Assembly: GCA_009842325.1 (NCBI GenBank)
Contig: VYFQ01000014.1
Span: 1 to 64,000 of the forward strand
DNA length: 64,000 bases
Direction of reading: 5' to 3'
DNA from: Acidimicrobiaceae bacterium
Lineage (GTDB): Bacteria; Actinomycetota; Acidimicrobiia; Acidimicrobiales; Aldehydirespiratoraceae
Shown here: positions 7,801-16,749 of the stretch, piece by piece
Numbering within the stretch: the first letter of the stretch is position 1
How the letters are laid out: each line of letters starts with the position of its first letter
Translations under genes and position numbers: made by a program
Notes under the pieces: model-generated
Told to the model about the DNA's origin: nothing
The model's database searches: none
The model's input: the letters and a program-made list of their open reading frames with translations, nothing else

Positions 7801-10176
7801 CGTGAGCACCGCTTCCGCGACGGCGACCTGCCGGTGCTGTTCTGCTCGCCGACCATGGAACTGGGCGTGGACATCGCAGAGCTCAACGTGGTCAACATGC
7901 GCAATGTGCCTCCGACGCCGGCCAACTACGCGCAGCGCTCGGGGCGGGCGGGACGCGGCGGGCAGCCCGCTCTGGTCACCACGTTCTGCTCGTCGGGCAG
8001 CAGCCACGACCAGTACTTCTTCCGCGAGCAGGAGCTCATGGTGTCCGGCGAAGTGGAGGCACCCCGGCTGGACCTCGCCAACGAGGAGTTGGTCCGGTCC
8101 CACGTCCACTCGGTGTGGCTGGCGTGCAGCGGGCTCGACCTCGGCAGTGGCATGGGCGATCTGCTCGATCTGTCAAGCGAGGGCGAGGAGCCTTCGTTGA
8201 GGCTGTTGGACCAGGCTGCGGACGTGCTCGCGGACCGGGGGGTTCGCAACACAGCCCACCGGCGCGCCCAGGGGATACTCGACGATCTGGGTTCCGAGTT
8301 GGCGGACGCAGATTGGTTCACACCGAGTTGGCTGGACGACACGATGCGGGCCATCCCGCAGCGCTTCGAGGAGGCGCTGTCACGTTGGCGGTCGCTGTAC
8401 CGGTCGGCATACCGGCAAGCAGCGGAGCAAGGGCGGATCAGGCTGGCGCACGGCCGCAGCAAGGCCGACCGGGACCGAGCCGAGGTGCTGCGACGCGAGG
8501 CCGAGCACCAGATCGAACTGCTGACGGGCGAGCGCGGCGCGGGCCTCAATTCGGACTTCTACCCCTACCGCTATCTGGCCTCCGAAGGCTTCCTGCCCGG
8601 CTACTCGTTCCCGCGCCTTCCGCTGTCGGCATACGTCTCACGCCGCGGCGCCCTCCGTGGCGATCTGCTCCAGCGGCCGCGGTTCCTGGCAATCTCGGAG
8701 TTCGGCCCCCACAGCATCATCTACCACGAGGGCAGCCAGTACTCGTCGAACCGGGTGCAACTGGTACCTGCCGACCTGGACGAAGCCGACGGCAGTGCAT
8801 CGATCCTCAAGACCTCCGTCAAGCGCTGCGAGTCCTGTGGCTACATACATCAGGTCGATGCTTCGAGCGATCCCGACTTGTGCGAACTCTGCTTGGAGCG
8901 GCTGCCGCCGGCCACACGCAACATGTTCCGTATGCGCAACGTGTCCACTCGACGCCGCGACCGGATCACCTCCGACGAGGAGCAGCGTCGGCGCCAGGGT
9001 TACGAGATCCTCTCGGCAGTGCGCTTCAGTCATCGCTCACGAGTTCCCTCCTATGTCGAACGGTTCGTGACGGCGATGCCGCCCGCTGGATCGGGCATCG
9101 AGGTCGAGACCCCGAGACTGCTCCGACTTCGCTATGGCGACGCGGCCACGATCTGGCGCATCAACCGGGGACTGCACCACTCAAGGAATCCGGTCGGCCG
9201 GGCCGGGTTCGTGCTCGATGTGGCGACTGGCTACTGGAGCAGCGACGACGAGGACGAGCAGCCCGATGACGGCGCTGACGCTCCGCCGACGGCTCGACGC
9301 ACCGAGCGTGTCATCCCGTATGTGACCGACACGCGTAACGCGCTGCTGATCGAGCCTGTAGCGAACTCGCCGTCGGAGGTGCTTCCGGGGTTGGATGATG
9401 CCGAAGCGGCCGAAGATGCTCCCGATGTGGCCACGATGGCATCCGTGCAGGCGGCGCTTTCCAAAGCGCTACAGGTGGTGTTCCGTTTGGAGTCCAACGA
9501 GGTCGCTGCGGAACCCCTACCGTCGCGTGACGATCGTCGCCTGCTTCTCGTCTACGAGGCCGAAGAGGGTGGTGCGGGTGTCCTGAAGCAGCTCGTGGAC
9601 GACCCGGCCCTGTGGTCGCACGTAGCCGCCGAGGCTCTGCGGATCTGCCACACCGACCCTGGAACCAGACACGAGGACGACGCGGGCACAGGAGAGGACG
9701 GCGCCTGCGAAGGGGCCTGCTATGACTGCCTGATGTCGTATTCGAACCAGCCCGACCATGACCTGCTTTATCGAGAGTTGGCGGTCGAGTTCCTGGCACC
9801 CTTCGTCACAGGCGCGTCGTTCCTGGCCGACGCTCACGACGCCACGCTCGCAGAGGGGGCTGAGTCGGGCCTCGAACGGGAGTTCTTGGAGTTCCTGGGG
9901 GAGCACGGCTACCGGCGGCCTGACCGCGGTCAGGTCTTCTTCGAGGAGGCCCGTACCCGGCCCGACTTCGTCTACGACGACGCCTGCGCGGTGGTGTACG
10001 TGGACGGTCCGCATCACGACTATCCGGAACGCGCCCGACGTGATGCCGAGCAGTCCGCCGCTATGCAGAATCTCGGCTTCCAGGTGATCCGCTTCGGTTA
10101 CCGCGACGATTGGAGTCAGATCGTCGGCGACAATCCGGCGGTGTTCGGGCGGGGCAGAGAAGGAGACGGCTCATGA
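4801..10176 (+). CDS. giant DEAD/DEAH helicase with DUF1998 and C-terminal nuclease-like domain (DISARM-like DrmA/DrmB fusion)
   Basis: The roughly 1,790-residue protein is a superfamily 2 helicase. It shows Walker A TTGTGSGKS near residue 115, a DELH Walker B, GTSATL, and the late motifs SPTMELGVDIAEL and QRSGRAGRGG near residue 1030. Several Cys pairs (CRACG, CMRC, CESCG/CELC) suggest zinc binding. A DUF1998-type ending, CEGACYDCLMSY, lies near 1645. The last 100 residues resemble DUF559/Vsr-type PD-(D/E)XK nucleases (RPDFVY, then VYVDGPHH and VIRF). Classical DISARM encodes helicase DrmA and DUF1998 protein DrmB separately; here both functions appear in one chain. Of three possible starts (4795, 4801, 4807), GTG at 4801 is best spaced from GGAG. 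Its stop overlaps the next start (ATGA). Expected role: phage DNA restriction. Confidence 0.75.
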   Translation: MPMDVFSLRDRVISEYRGYSEGFVEIADERIRSAVDDAFDRGLLWPDPRIGLNPSFEPGATVEELVSSGRLHPLAEEIFRKDKSDEDPQGQPMTLHRHQVQAIDAAADNRSYVLTTGTGSGKSLAYIVPIVDHVLRAGSGQGIKALVLYPMNALANSQYEELGKFLDHGPWTAENDAVRSAEVPTGQRPVSFAVFTGQQNEAERQAIRDNPPDVLLTNYVMAELILTRYNDIKLVNAMASLRFLVLDELHTYRGRQGADVAMLVRRIREACGATELQCVGTSATLSTEGSHAERNVQVATVASRLFGTEVRPSEVISETLRRTTPEPSDRPDFTEALIRSITVDTPEPTSYDAMRRDPLSSWIESSFGLETRDGRLVRAHPIPIEGDIGGAEMLSSETGLSQEDCGHAIRRRLLAGTRIRSPKNGNPVFAFRLHQFLSAGGAAHATPEAPDDRSVTMRAQRFVRNEPHRKYLPLAFCRACGQEYYVVFRETSETSGQGEVLAPRDLGERTASDAQPGFLFIAPEPGDQWDQPWPVDTEGIRARLPPDWFDADDRLRDARRGDVPVPLWVAADGSLHHSDASDGTQTTMGFWLTAPFRFCMRCEMSYADPRGSDFSRLAPLDSQGRSTATTITSLAAIRHLRREDELPRKARKLLSFTDNRQDASLQAGHLNDFVNVTTLRAALWRALSDTGAEGLSHDLLASRVVQALGLHEEAYALQPGARGRIQSMALKALTEVVEYRLYLDLRRGWRVNLPNLEQCGMLRFDYPGLEELAADADEWRHPLTAGASPDTRLLVLRALLETGRRGLGIFVGVLDPDEWGPMERRSEQHLIDQWSVAGERQTWSSLIATGPRSPVGRRRITSLTPRSGFGRFLNRGDTFGAAENLPLDERLVLIDDLVEALMRYGLLRLVEEEGQTRTWQIPAAAMVWKLGDGTPYHDPIRTPSAPETGMSLNPYFVDLYKGIATALGTQPGSTDPTEESASHIEAREHTAQVTHELRQEREHRFRDGDLPVLFCSPTMELGVDIAELNVVNMRNVPPTPANYAQRSGRAGRGGQPALVTTFCSSGSSHDQYFFREQELMVSGEVEAPRLDLANEELVRSHVHSVWLACSGLDLGSGMGDLLDLSSEGEEPSLRLLDQAADVLADRGVRNTAHRRAQGILDDLGSELADADWFTPSWLDDTMRAIPQRFEEALSRWRSLYRSAYRQAAEQGRIRLAHGRSKADRDRAEVLRREAEHQIELLTGERGAGLNSDFYPYRYLASEGFLPGYSFPRLPLSAYVSRRGALRGDLLQRPRFLAISEFGPHSIIYHEGSQYSSNRVQLVPADLDEADGSASILKTSVKRCESCGYIHQVDASSDPDLCELCLERLPPATRNMFRMRNVSTRRRDRITSDEEQRRRQGYEILSAVRFSHRSRVPSYVERFVTAMPPAGSGIEVETPRLLRLRYGDAATIWRINRGLHHSRNPVGRAGFVLDVATGYWSSDDEDEQPDDGADAPPTARRTERVIPYVTDTRNALLIEPVANSPSEVLPGLDDAEAAEDAPDVATMASVQAALSKALQVVFRLESNEVAAEPLPSRDDRRLLLVYEAEEGGAGVLKQLVDDPALWSHVAAEALRICHTDPGTRHEDDAGTGEDGACEGACYDCLMSYSNQPDHDLLYRELAVEFLAPFVTGASFLADAHDATLAEGAESGLEREFLEFLGEHGYRRPDRGQVFFEEARTRPDFVYDDACAVVYVDGPHHDYPERARRDAEQSAAMQNLGFQVIRFGYRDDWSQIVGDNPAVFGRGREGDGS

Positions 10177-13121
10177 CCTTCTCCCCCGGCGCGCTTGTGA
10201 CCGCTCGCGGCCGGGACTGGGTCGTGCTATCGCACGATGCACCCGAGTTGGTCATGGTGCGGCCGCTCGGGGGCACGGACGACGAGACCACCGGCATCCT
10301 CACCGCGGTCGAGTCGGTCGAGCCAGCAAGCTTCGGCCTGCCCGACCCAGTTCGACACCTCGGGGACGCCCACTCGGCCCGCCTTCTGCGGGACGCCCTG
10401 CGGCTCGGGTTCCGTTCCGGCGCGGGGCCGTTCCGCTCTGTGGCGCGGATCGGCTGCGATCCGCGCCCCTATCAACTCGTGCCGCTGTTGATGGCGTTGC
10501 GCCTCGATCCGGTCCGCCTGCTTATCGCGGACGACGTGGGTGTCGGCAAGACCATCGAGGCCGCGCTGGTTGCGTCGGAGCTCATCGCCCAGGGTGATGC
10601 CCAGCGCCTGGCTGTGCTGTGTCCGCCGCACCTGGCCGAGCAGTGGCAGGCCGAGCTGCGCGACAAGTTCCACATCGATGCCGAACTGGTGCTGGCCTCC
10701 ACCGCCCGCCGCCTGGAACGCGGCCTCGCTTTGGGCCAGTCGATCTTCGAGCGGCACCGCAACGTGATCGTGTCTATCGACTTCATCAAGTCCGACCGCC
10801 GCCGCAACGACTTCATCAGGGCTTGCCCCGAGCTGGTGATCGTGGACGAAGCCCACACCTGCGCCCGCTCCGACGAGCGGGCCTCCTCCGGCCGCCACCA
10901 GCGCCACGCCCTGGTCCGGGACCTGGCCAACCGGTCCGACCGGCATCTGATCCTGGTGACGGCCACGCCCCACTCCGGCAACGACGCCGCGTTTCGCTCG
11001 CTGCTCGGCCTGCTCGGTTCGGAATTCGCAGATCTTCCCGAGGATCTCGCAGGCGAGGCCAACCGCCGTCATCGCGAGCAGCTCGCTCGCCACCTCGTGC
11101 AGCGTCGCCGCTCCGAGATCCAGGACTATCTCGGCACCGACACGCGATTCCCGGAGCGGGCGGAGACGGAGGTCGGCTACGAGCTGTCCACGGACTACCG
11201 GACCCTGTTCGACCAGGTGCTGTCGTACGCGCGGGGCAGCCTTTCCGAGCACGAGCGCGACAGCCGCCAGCAACGTATCCGTAAGTGGTCGGCCCTGGGC
11301 CTGCTGCGGGCTCTGGCATCGAGTCCGGCTGCCGCAGCCGCGACGCTTCGCACCCGAGCATTCACTGCGGACGCTGTCGGCCACGACGACATCGACGAGC
11401 GCGGCCGCCGCCTGATCCTCGACCTAGACGATGTTGAGGAGGCACCGGACGTGGTCCCGGGAAGCCAACTCGATCAGCCGGAGGCGGAGTCTGCGGTGTC
11501 TCGCCGGCTGCGTCAGTTCGCCAAGCAGGCCGACGAGATCGCTTCAGCTTCGACCTCTAAGGGCACCGACGCCAAGCTTGACCGGCTCATCGAGATACTC
11601 GGCCGGCTGGTCATCGACGGCTTCCATCCCATCGTCTTCTGCCGCTTCATCGACACCGCCGAGTATGTTGCCGAACGCCTCGCTGCCCGGCTGCCCAGGA
11701 GAGACCGTCCGCAGATCGCCGCCGTTACAGGACGCTTGCCGCCCGACGAGCGAGAGGCCCGCATCGCTGAGCTGGGCGAGCACCCCCGCCGCGTGCTGGT
11801 GTGCACAGATTGCCTCAGTGAGGGCATCAACCTGCAGGAACACTTCTCCGCGGTCGTCCATTATGACCTGCCCTGGAACCCCACGCGCTTGGAGCAGCGA
11901 GAGGGCAGGGTCGACCGCTACGGCCAGTCGGCACCAGAGGTAAGGGTGGTCACCTGCTGGGGAACAGACAACCGGATCGACGAGACGGTGCTCGAGGTGC
12001 TACTTCGCAAGCACCGGACGATCCGCTCGACGCTTGGCATCTCCATCCCGGTGCCCGGTTCCACCAACGAGGTCGTGGAGGCGCTGGCGGAGCAGGTGCT
12101 GCAATCCTCTGGCCAGGCGCTACAGATGCCTCTGGAAGGGATCCTCGAGCAACTGCGTCCCCAAACAGACGCGCTTGAGGCCGAATGGGACCGCTCGGCC
12201 CGCAATGAGCAGCGCCGCAGATCCCTGTTCGCCCAGAGCCGGATCGACCCGGAGGAGGTCCACGCCGAACTCCTCAAGATGCAGGAGGCCATCGGCTCCG
12301 GCGCCGACACCCAGCGGTTCATGGTGGCGGCCCTGGAGGCCCACGGCGCCGCGGTCGCTCCCCGAGGCACTCCGGAGGCAGCGTCCTACGACATCGACCT
12401 GTCCGAAGTGCCCGGATCTGTGCGCGACGCCCTAGCCACGCCGAGCGCAGACCGTGCTGCCAGCCGCGACGCCGACCGTCTGAGCATCGGCTTCGGCCCG
12501 AGCGTCTCCGAAGGTGCTATGAGGTTGTCGCGCACTCATCCCACCGTTGGTGGGCTCGCGTCCTACGTGCTCGATCGGGCACTCGACTCCGGTGGCACCG
12601 ACGGACGAAATGCCGGCTATGCCAACGGCGACCAGCCTTCCCGACGCAACCCACCGGTCGCAGCCCGCTGCGGTGTGATGAGGACCGACGCAGTGCCGAT
12701 CATCACGACGCTGCTGTTGTGTCGCGTTCGCATGTCGATCACGGCGAGCGCCCGTGGCGACGACCACCACATGCTCGCCGAAGAGGCCGTGCTCTTGGCG
12801 TTCACCGGCTCGTCCGACAGTCCGCGATGGCTCGCTCCCGACGAGACTCTCGGGCTGCTCGCAGCCGAGCCGGCGGGCAATGTCGCTCCCGCGGCCGCGT
12901 CGGAGCGCATCGCCCGGATCCTTGAGGACGAAGCGGCATGGAGGCCTCAGATCCACGCCGAGGCCGAGAACCGGGCCGCGGCCCTCGCCGACGCCCATCG
13001 CGGTGTTCGCGAGGCCGACCGGCGACCCGGTTCGGCCCCGAGAGCCGTGGCCGTCAGGGCCCAACTGCCGGTGGACGTGCTCTCCATCTACCACTTCCTG
13101 CCCGAGGCGCGCACCTCGTGA
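10173..13121 (+). CDS. drmD: DISARM SNF2-like helicase DrmD
   Basis: A 982-residue SNF2/RapA-type ATPase. It has Walker A DDVGVGKTIEA (about residue 125), Walker B VIVDEAHTCA, the TATPHSG motif, and in the second lobe LVCTDCLSEGINLQEH and RLEQREGRVDRYGQ. The N-terminus, with RPLGGTDDETTGI, matches the DrmD family as I know it. In DISARM the SNF2 helicase is the class 1 hallmark and acts with the other subunits in restriction of incoming DNA. The start is the ATG at 10173, four bases inside the previous gene and preceded by AAGGAGA. It overlaps the methylase gene by four bases, so the three genes form one translationally coupled operon. The long insertion between the helicase lobes and the C-terminal tail are of unknown function. 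Confidence 0.85.
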   Translation: MTFSPGALVTARGRDWVVLSHDAPELVMVRPLGGTDDETTGILTAVESVEPASFGLPDPVRHLGDAHSARLLRDALRLGFRSGAGPFRSVARIGCDPRPYQLVPLLMALRLDPVRLLIADDVGVGKTIEAALVASELIAQGDAQRLAVLCPPHLAEQWQAELRDKFHIDAELVLASTARRLERGLALGQSIFERHRNVIVSIDFIKSDRRRNDFIRACPELVIVDEAHTCARSDERASSGRHQRHALVRDLANRSDRHLILVTATPHSGNDAAFRSLLGLLGSEFADLPEDLAGEANRRHREQLARHLVQRRRSEIQDYLGTDTRFPERAETEVGYELSTDYRTLFDQVLSYARGSLSEHERDSRQQRIRKWSALGLLRALASSPAAAAATLRTRAFTADAVGHDDIDERGRRLILDLDDVEEAPDVVPGSQLDQPEAESAVSRRLRQFAKQADEIASASTSKGTDAKLDRLIEILGRLVIDGFHPIVFCRFIDTAEYVAERLAARLPRRDRPQIAAVTGRLPPDEREARIAELGEHPRRVLVCTDCLSEGINLQEHFSAVVHYDLPWNPTRLEQREGRVDRYGQSAPEVRVVTCWGTDNRIDETVLEVLLRKHRTIRSTLGISIPVPGSTNEVVEALAEQVLQSSGQALQMPLEGILEQLRPQTDALEAEWDRSARNEQRRRSLFAQSRIDPEEVHAELLKMQEAIGSGADTQRFMVAALEAHGAAVAPRGTPEAASYDIDLSEVPGSVRDALATPSADRAASRDADRLSIGFGPSVSEGAMRLSRTHPTVGGLASYVLDRALDSGGTDGRNAGYANGDQPSRRNPPVAARCGVMRTDAVPIITTLLLCRVRMSITASARGDDHHMLAEEAVLLAFTGSSDSPRWLAPDETLGLLAAEPAGNVAPAAASERIARILEDEAAWRPQIHAEAENRAAALADAHRGVREADRRPGSAPRAVAVRAQLPVDVLSIYHFLPEARTS

Positions 13122-16100
13122 CCGCAGGCGCTATCTCAACGGTCGGGGGACTGCTGACCCGAGAGTTCCTCGAACGCCTTAACCACGGCGACCCGGCGCT
13201 CTTAGGTCTGAAGCCAACCAACTTCGAGCTCGCGCCGAGCGAGCGGCTCCGCGACGCTGTCACCCGCTCATGGAACCGGCTCGCGGCGCTGTGGACAGCC
13301 TTCAAGCGGGAGGAACAGGCACTTCCAGACACCGATGACAGCGCCACCAGGCTCACCAGGGAGCGCTGGCTGTTGCCGCTGCTCAGCGAACTCGGCTTCG
13401 CCGGCCTGGATGCAGTGCAGAGCCTCACCCCCGGCAGCGACGGCAAGACCTACGCCATCAGCCACGAGTGGCGCGGCCGCGTGCCGGTGCATCTCATGGG
13501 CTGGCGCACGCCGATCGATCGCCGCACCCCCGGCCTGCCCGGTGCCGCGAAGGCGTCTCCGCACGGGCTACTGCAGGAGTTCCTCAACAGCTCCGACGCA
13601 CACCTGTGGGGCATCGTCTCAAATGGCAGGGTCTTGCGACTCTTGCGCGACAACGCGTCGCTGACCCGGCAGGCCTATGTGGAGTTCGACCTGACATCGA
13701 TCTTCGACGGCGAGTCGTTCGCGGACTTCACCCAGCTGTGGCTCTGCTGCCACCGCACGCGGTTTGAGGGCGACACTCCGGCGCGCTGCCTGCTGGAGCA
13801 GTGGCACAAAGAGGCAGCTGCCCAGGGGACGCGAGCCCGAGAGAAGCTCCGCTCAGGCGTGGAACAGGCCATCGTGTGCCTCGGTAACGGCGTGCTCGCC
13901 CACAGCGCTAACTCGGAGCTTCGAGCCCGCTTGCGTGGCGGCGAGCTGACCGCGGACGACCTCCAGCGCCAGCTCCTGCGGGTCGTGTACCGGATGCTGT
14001 TCCTGCTGGTTGCCGAGTCCCGTAGCCTCCTGCTTGCGCCCGACGCGCCTGCCGACGCCAAGGACCGCTACGAGCGCTTCTACTCGATGAGGCGGCTGCG
14101 CCGTCTGGCCAGCGCCAGGCGCGGTGGCGCCCACAGCGACCTGTGGCAGGCGCTGGGCGTGACGATGGCAGCGCTCGACATCGGGGACGAGTTGCCCCAG
14201 CGAGCCGCCCGCAAGGCGCTCGGCCTGACATCGCTGGGGAGCCTGCTGTGGGCGCAGGAGGAGACCGCCGACCTCGACCTGGCCCGCATCGACAATGCCC
14301 ACCTGCTTGAGGCGGTGCGCCACCTGGCGTTCGTCCACGATGATGAGGCCAGGCTGTTGCGCCCTGTGGATTATCAGAATCTCGGCACCGAAGAGTTGGG
14401 CTCGGTCTACGAGTCTCTCTTGGAGCTGCATGCCATTGTTGACCCCGACGACCGCTCTTTTGGCCTGGGATCGGCAGCGGGCAGCGAGCGCAAGACAACC
14501 GGCAGCTACTACACCCCACCGAAGCTGATCTCCCGACTTCTCGACGAAGCTCTCAATCCCGTCATAGCGGAGGCGAGGGCGAAGTCCGAGCCCGAACAGG
14601 CGCTGCTGGACCTGAAGGTGCTTGATCCGGCCTGCGGCTCCGGCCACTTCCTGATCGCGGCCGCACACCGCATCGCTGATGCGCTCGCTTCTACGCGCGA
14701 GGGCGGCGTCGAGCCTTCCCCGGAGGCGTCGCGTGTTGCCCTGCGCGAGGTCGTGGGCAACTGTCTGTACGCCATCGACATCAACCCCATGGCGGTGGAA
14801 CTCTGCAAGGTGAGCCTCTGGCTGGAGTCAAACACGCCTGGGAAGCCCCTTAGCTTCTTGGATCACCGGATCATCTGCGGCAACAGCCTCCTGGGGACCA
14901 CTCCCAGGCTGCTGGCCGAAGGCGTCCCTGACACGGCCTTCAAGCTCCTGAAAGGTGACGACAGGCAGCATGTCAGTGCTCTGAGGAAAGCCAATAGGAA
15001 GGAGCGCAAAGACCCATCGCAGGGCGTGCTAGCCCCGGTCTGGACAGCAGCCTCCGAGGCCGCCCTCTTGGCTTCAGGGCTGCACCAAATCGATGTGGCC
15101 GCGGACGACACCGCCGAGCAGGTCGCGTCCAAGCAGGAGGAATACGCCCGCCTGCGAGCCTCGGCTCCGGCCGAGAAGGCAAAGTTGATCGCGGACGCAT
15201 GGTGCGCAGCCTTTGTAGCACGCAAGACACCCGCCGATCCCCCGATCACCGACAAGACCCTCAGGGCGTTACAGGCTCGCTCATCCGACCAGTTGGTAGT
15301 CGACGTTTGGGCATCTCACCAGAACGGCGCATCGGAGAATGCCGCGACCGCCGTCAACAGCATCCGCCGTCTGGCCTATGAGTATCAGTTCACCCACCTC
15401 CACTTGGCGTTCCCGAACGTCTTCACAGTCCCCGAAGACCCAGACGACGCCACCAACGACCACACCGGCTGGTCTGGAGGCTTCGACGCTGTGGTCGGGA
15501 ATCCCCCGTTCCTCAACCAGCTTCGCGACCTGACGGTTACGCATCGCCGGATAGCAAACCTCCAAGCCGTTCGCTTTAGTGGGTTCGTCTCGAGCTTGAC
15601 CGATAGTGCGTATCTGTTCTTGACGCTCTCGTGCCAAGCCGCGCGACCGACCGGCGGACATGTCGGCCTGGTGCAGCCCGAGAGCCTCCTCGCTGCCGAC
15701 GGCGCTCAAGAACTCCGCCATCAACTCCCATCCATGGCGTCATTTGAATTCCTCTGGGTAGCTGGCGAGAAGATGTTCAATGCGAATGTGCTGACCTGCG
15801 TCCTAGTCGTCCGGGTTGATCATCCCGTCCGGTCACAAGCCACCAGACGCGCCCGCGGGGCCGATTTTGAACCTCTGTCCGACCTTCAGCTATCGACGGA
15901 AGAACTGGTCCAGATGCCCACATGGAGTCCGTTGATCGCAGACGGATTCGGGGTGCCCCGCGTTGATTTGCGGACTTCAGCGCGTTTGGGCGACGTTCTA
16001 AGTGCGACCGCAGACTTCCGCGACCAGTACTACGGCATTGCGCCATTCGTTACCGAGGTCGGAACGGACAGCAACGAAGACGCTGCCCTCAGGCGTCTCG

Positions 16101-16690
16101 CGCCCCTCATCACGGTAGGACTGATTGACCCGCTACACAGCCTCTGGGGGAAGATGCCCACCCGCTTCAACAAGTGCAAATGGAATGCGCCAGCAGTCGA
16201 CATCGGTCGGCTTCGATCGGAGAGCGACCTAAGTGAGTGGGTTGATCGCAGGCTGGTGCCAAAGCTGCTGGTGGCCACGCAGACTCCGGTACTCGAAGTG
16301 GTGCCCGATGAGGAGGGGATCATGCTCCCGTCGGTTCCGGTTATTACCGTGGTGCCCAAGTCAATCTCGATCTGGCATGCAGCCGCATTGCTGAGTGCAC
16401 CTGCCTTAACCGCATGGGCAGCGGCGCGCCACCTCGGGGCTTCGCTGAGCACGTCCGCGCTAAAGCTCAGCGCTCGCCAGATTGAGGACCTACCGCTGCC
16501 ACAAGGGTCCGAAGCGTGGGACGCCGCCGCCGCGCATGCCCACGACGCCTTCCTGTCCGAGTCGGCGGACGGACGGGCGGTGCACCTGCAACTGCTCGCC
16601 CAGTGGATGTGCCGTGCTTTCGAGATCCGGGACTCGGCGGAACTGATCACTTGGTGGACCGACCGGCTGCCGAGTCGGCGAGACCCTTAG
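13118..16690 (+). CDS. large Eco57I/PglX-type adenine methylase (DISARM DrmMI-like)
   Basis: A roughly 1,190-residue class I SAM-dependent DNA methylase. The SAM motif DPACGSGHFLIAAAHR lies near residue 510 and the catalytic NPPF (VVGNPPFLNQ) near residue 795, with a long C-terminal target-recognition region containing LSARQIEDLPLP. Size and layout resemble Eco57I and PglX enzymes and DrmMI of class 1 DISARM, where methylation marks self DNA. The start is the GTG at 13118, which overlaps the drmD stop (GTGA). The gene is the last of the operon and ends 60 bp from a convergent HEPN gene. No separate drmB or drmC (phospholipase-D nuclease) gene follows it. A type IIG-like methylase is an alternative, but the neighbours favour DISARM. 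Confidence 0.8.
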   Translation: MTAGAISTVGGLLTREFLERLNHGDPALLGLKPTNFELAPSERLRDAVTRSWNRLAALWTAFKREEQALPDTDDSATRLTRERWLLPLLSELGFAGLDAVQSLTPGSDGKTYAISHEWRGRVPVHLMGWRTPIDRRTPGLPGAAKASPHGLLQEFLNSSDAHLWGIVSNGRVLRLLRDNASLTRQAYVEFDLTSIFDGESFADFTQLWLCCHRTRFEGDTPARCLLEQWHKEAAAQGTRAREKLRSGVEQAIVCLGNGVLAHSANSELRARLRGGELTADDLQRQLLRVVYRMLFLLVAESRSLLLAPDAPADAKDRYERFYSMRRLRRLASARRGGAHSDLWQALGVTMAALDIGDELPQRAARKALGLTSLGSLLWAQEETADLDLARIDNAHLLEAVRHLAFVHDDEARLLRPVDYQNLGTEELGSVYESLLELHAIVDPDDRSFGLGSAAGSERKTTGSYYTPPKLISRLLDEALNPVIAEARAKSEPEQALLDLKVLDPACGSGHFLIAAAHRIADALASTREGGVEPSPEASRVALREVVGNCLYAIDINPMAVELCKVSLWLESNTPGKPLSFLDHRIICGNSLLGTTPRLLAEGVPDTAFKLLKGDDRQHVSALRKANRKERKDPSQGVLAPVWTAASEAALLASGLHQIDVAADDTAEQVASKQEEYARLRASAPAEKAKLIADAWCAAFVARKTPADPPITDKTLRALQARSSDQLVVDVWASHQNGASENAATAVNSIRRLAYEYQFTHLHLAFPNVFTVPEDPDDATNDHTGWSGGFDAVVGNPPFLNQLRDLTVTHRRIANLQAVRFSGFVSSLTDSAYLFLTLSCQAARPTGGHVGLVQPESLLAADGAQELRHQLPSMASFEFLWVAGEKMFNANVLTCVLVVRVDHPVRSQATRRARGADFEPLSDLQLSTEELVQMPTWSPLIADGFGVPRVDLRTSARLGDVLSATADFRDQYYGIAPFVTEVGTDSNEDAALRRLAPLITVGLIDPLHSLWGKMPTRFNKCKWNAPAVDIGRLRSESDLSEWVDRRLVPKLLVATQTPVLEVVPDEEGIMLPSVPVITVVPKSISIWHAAALLSAPALTAWAAARHLGASLSTSALKLSARQIEDLPLPQGSEAWDAAAAHAHDAFLSESADGRAVHLQLLAQWMCRAFEIRDSAELITWWTDRLPSRRDP

Positions 16691-16749
16691 CATCCCGCCC
16701 CAAGCGTCCCGACACTTCGTTCCGCAACATGAGCACGATGCCTTCCAGC

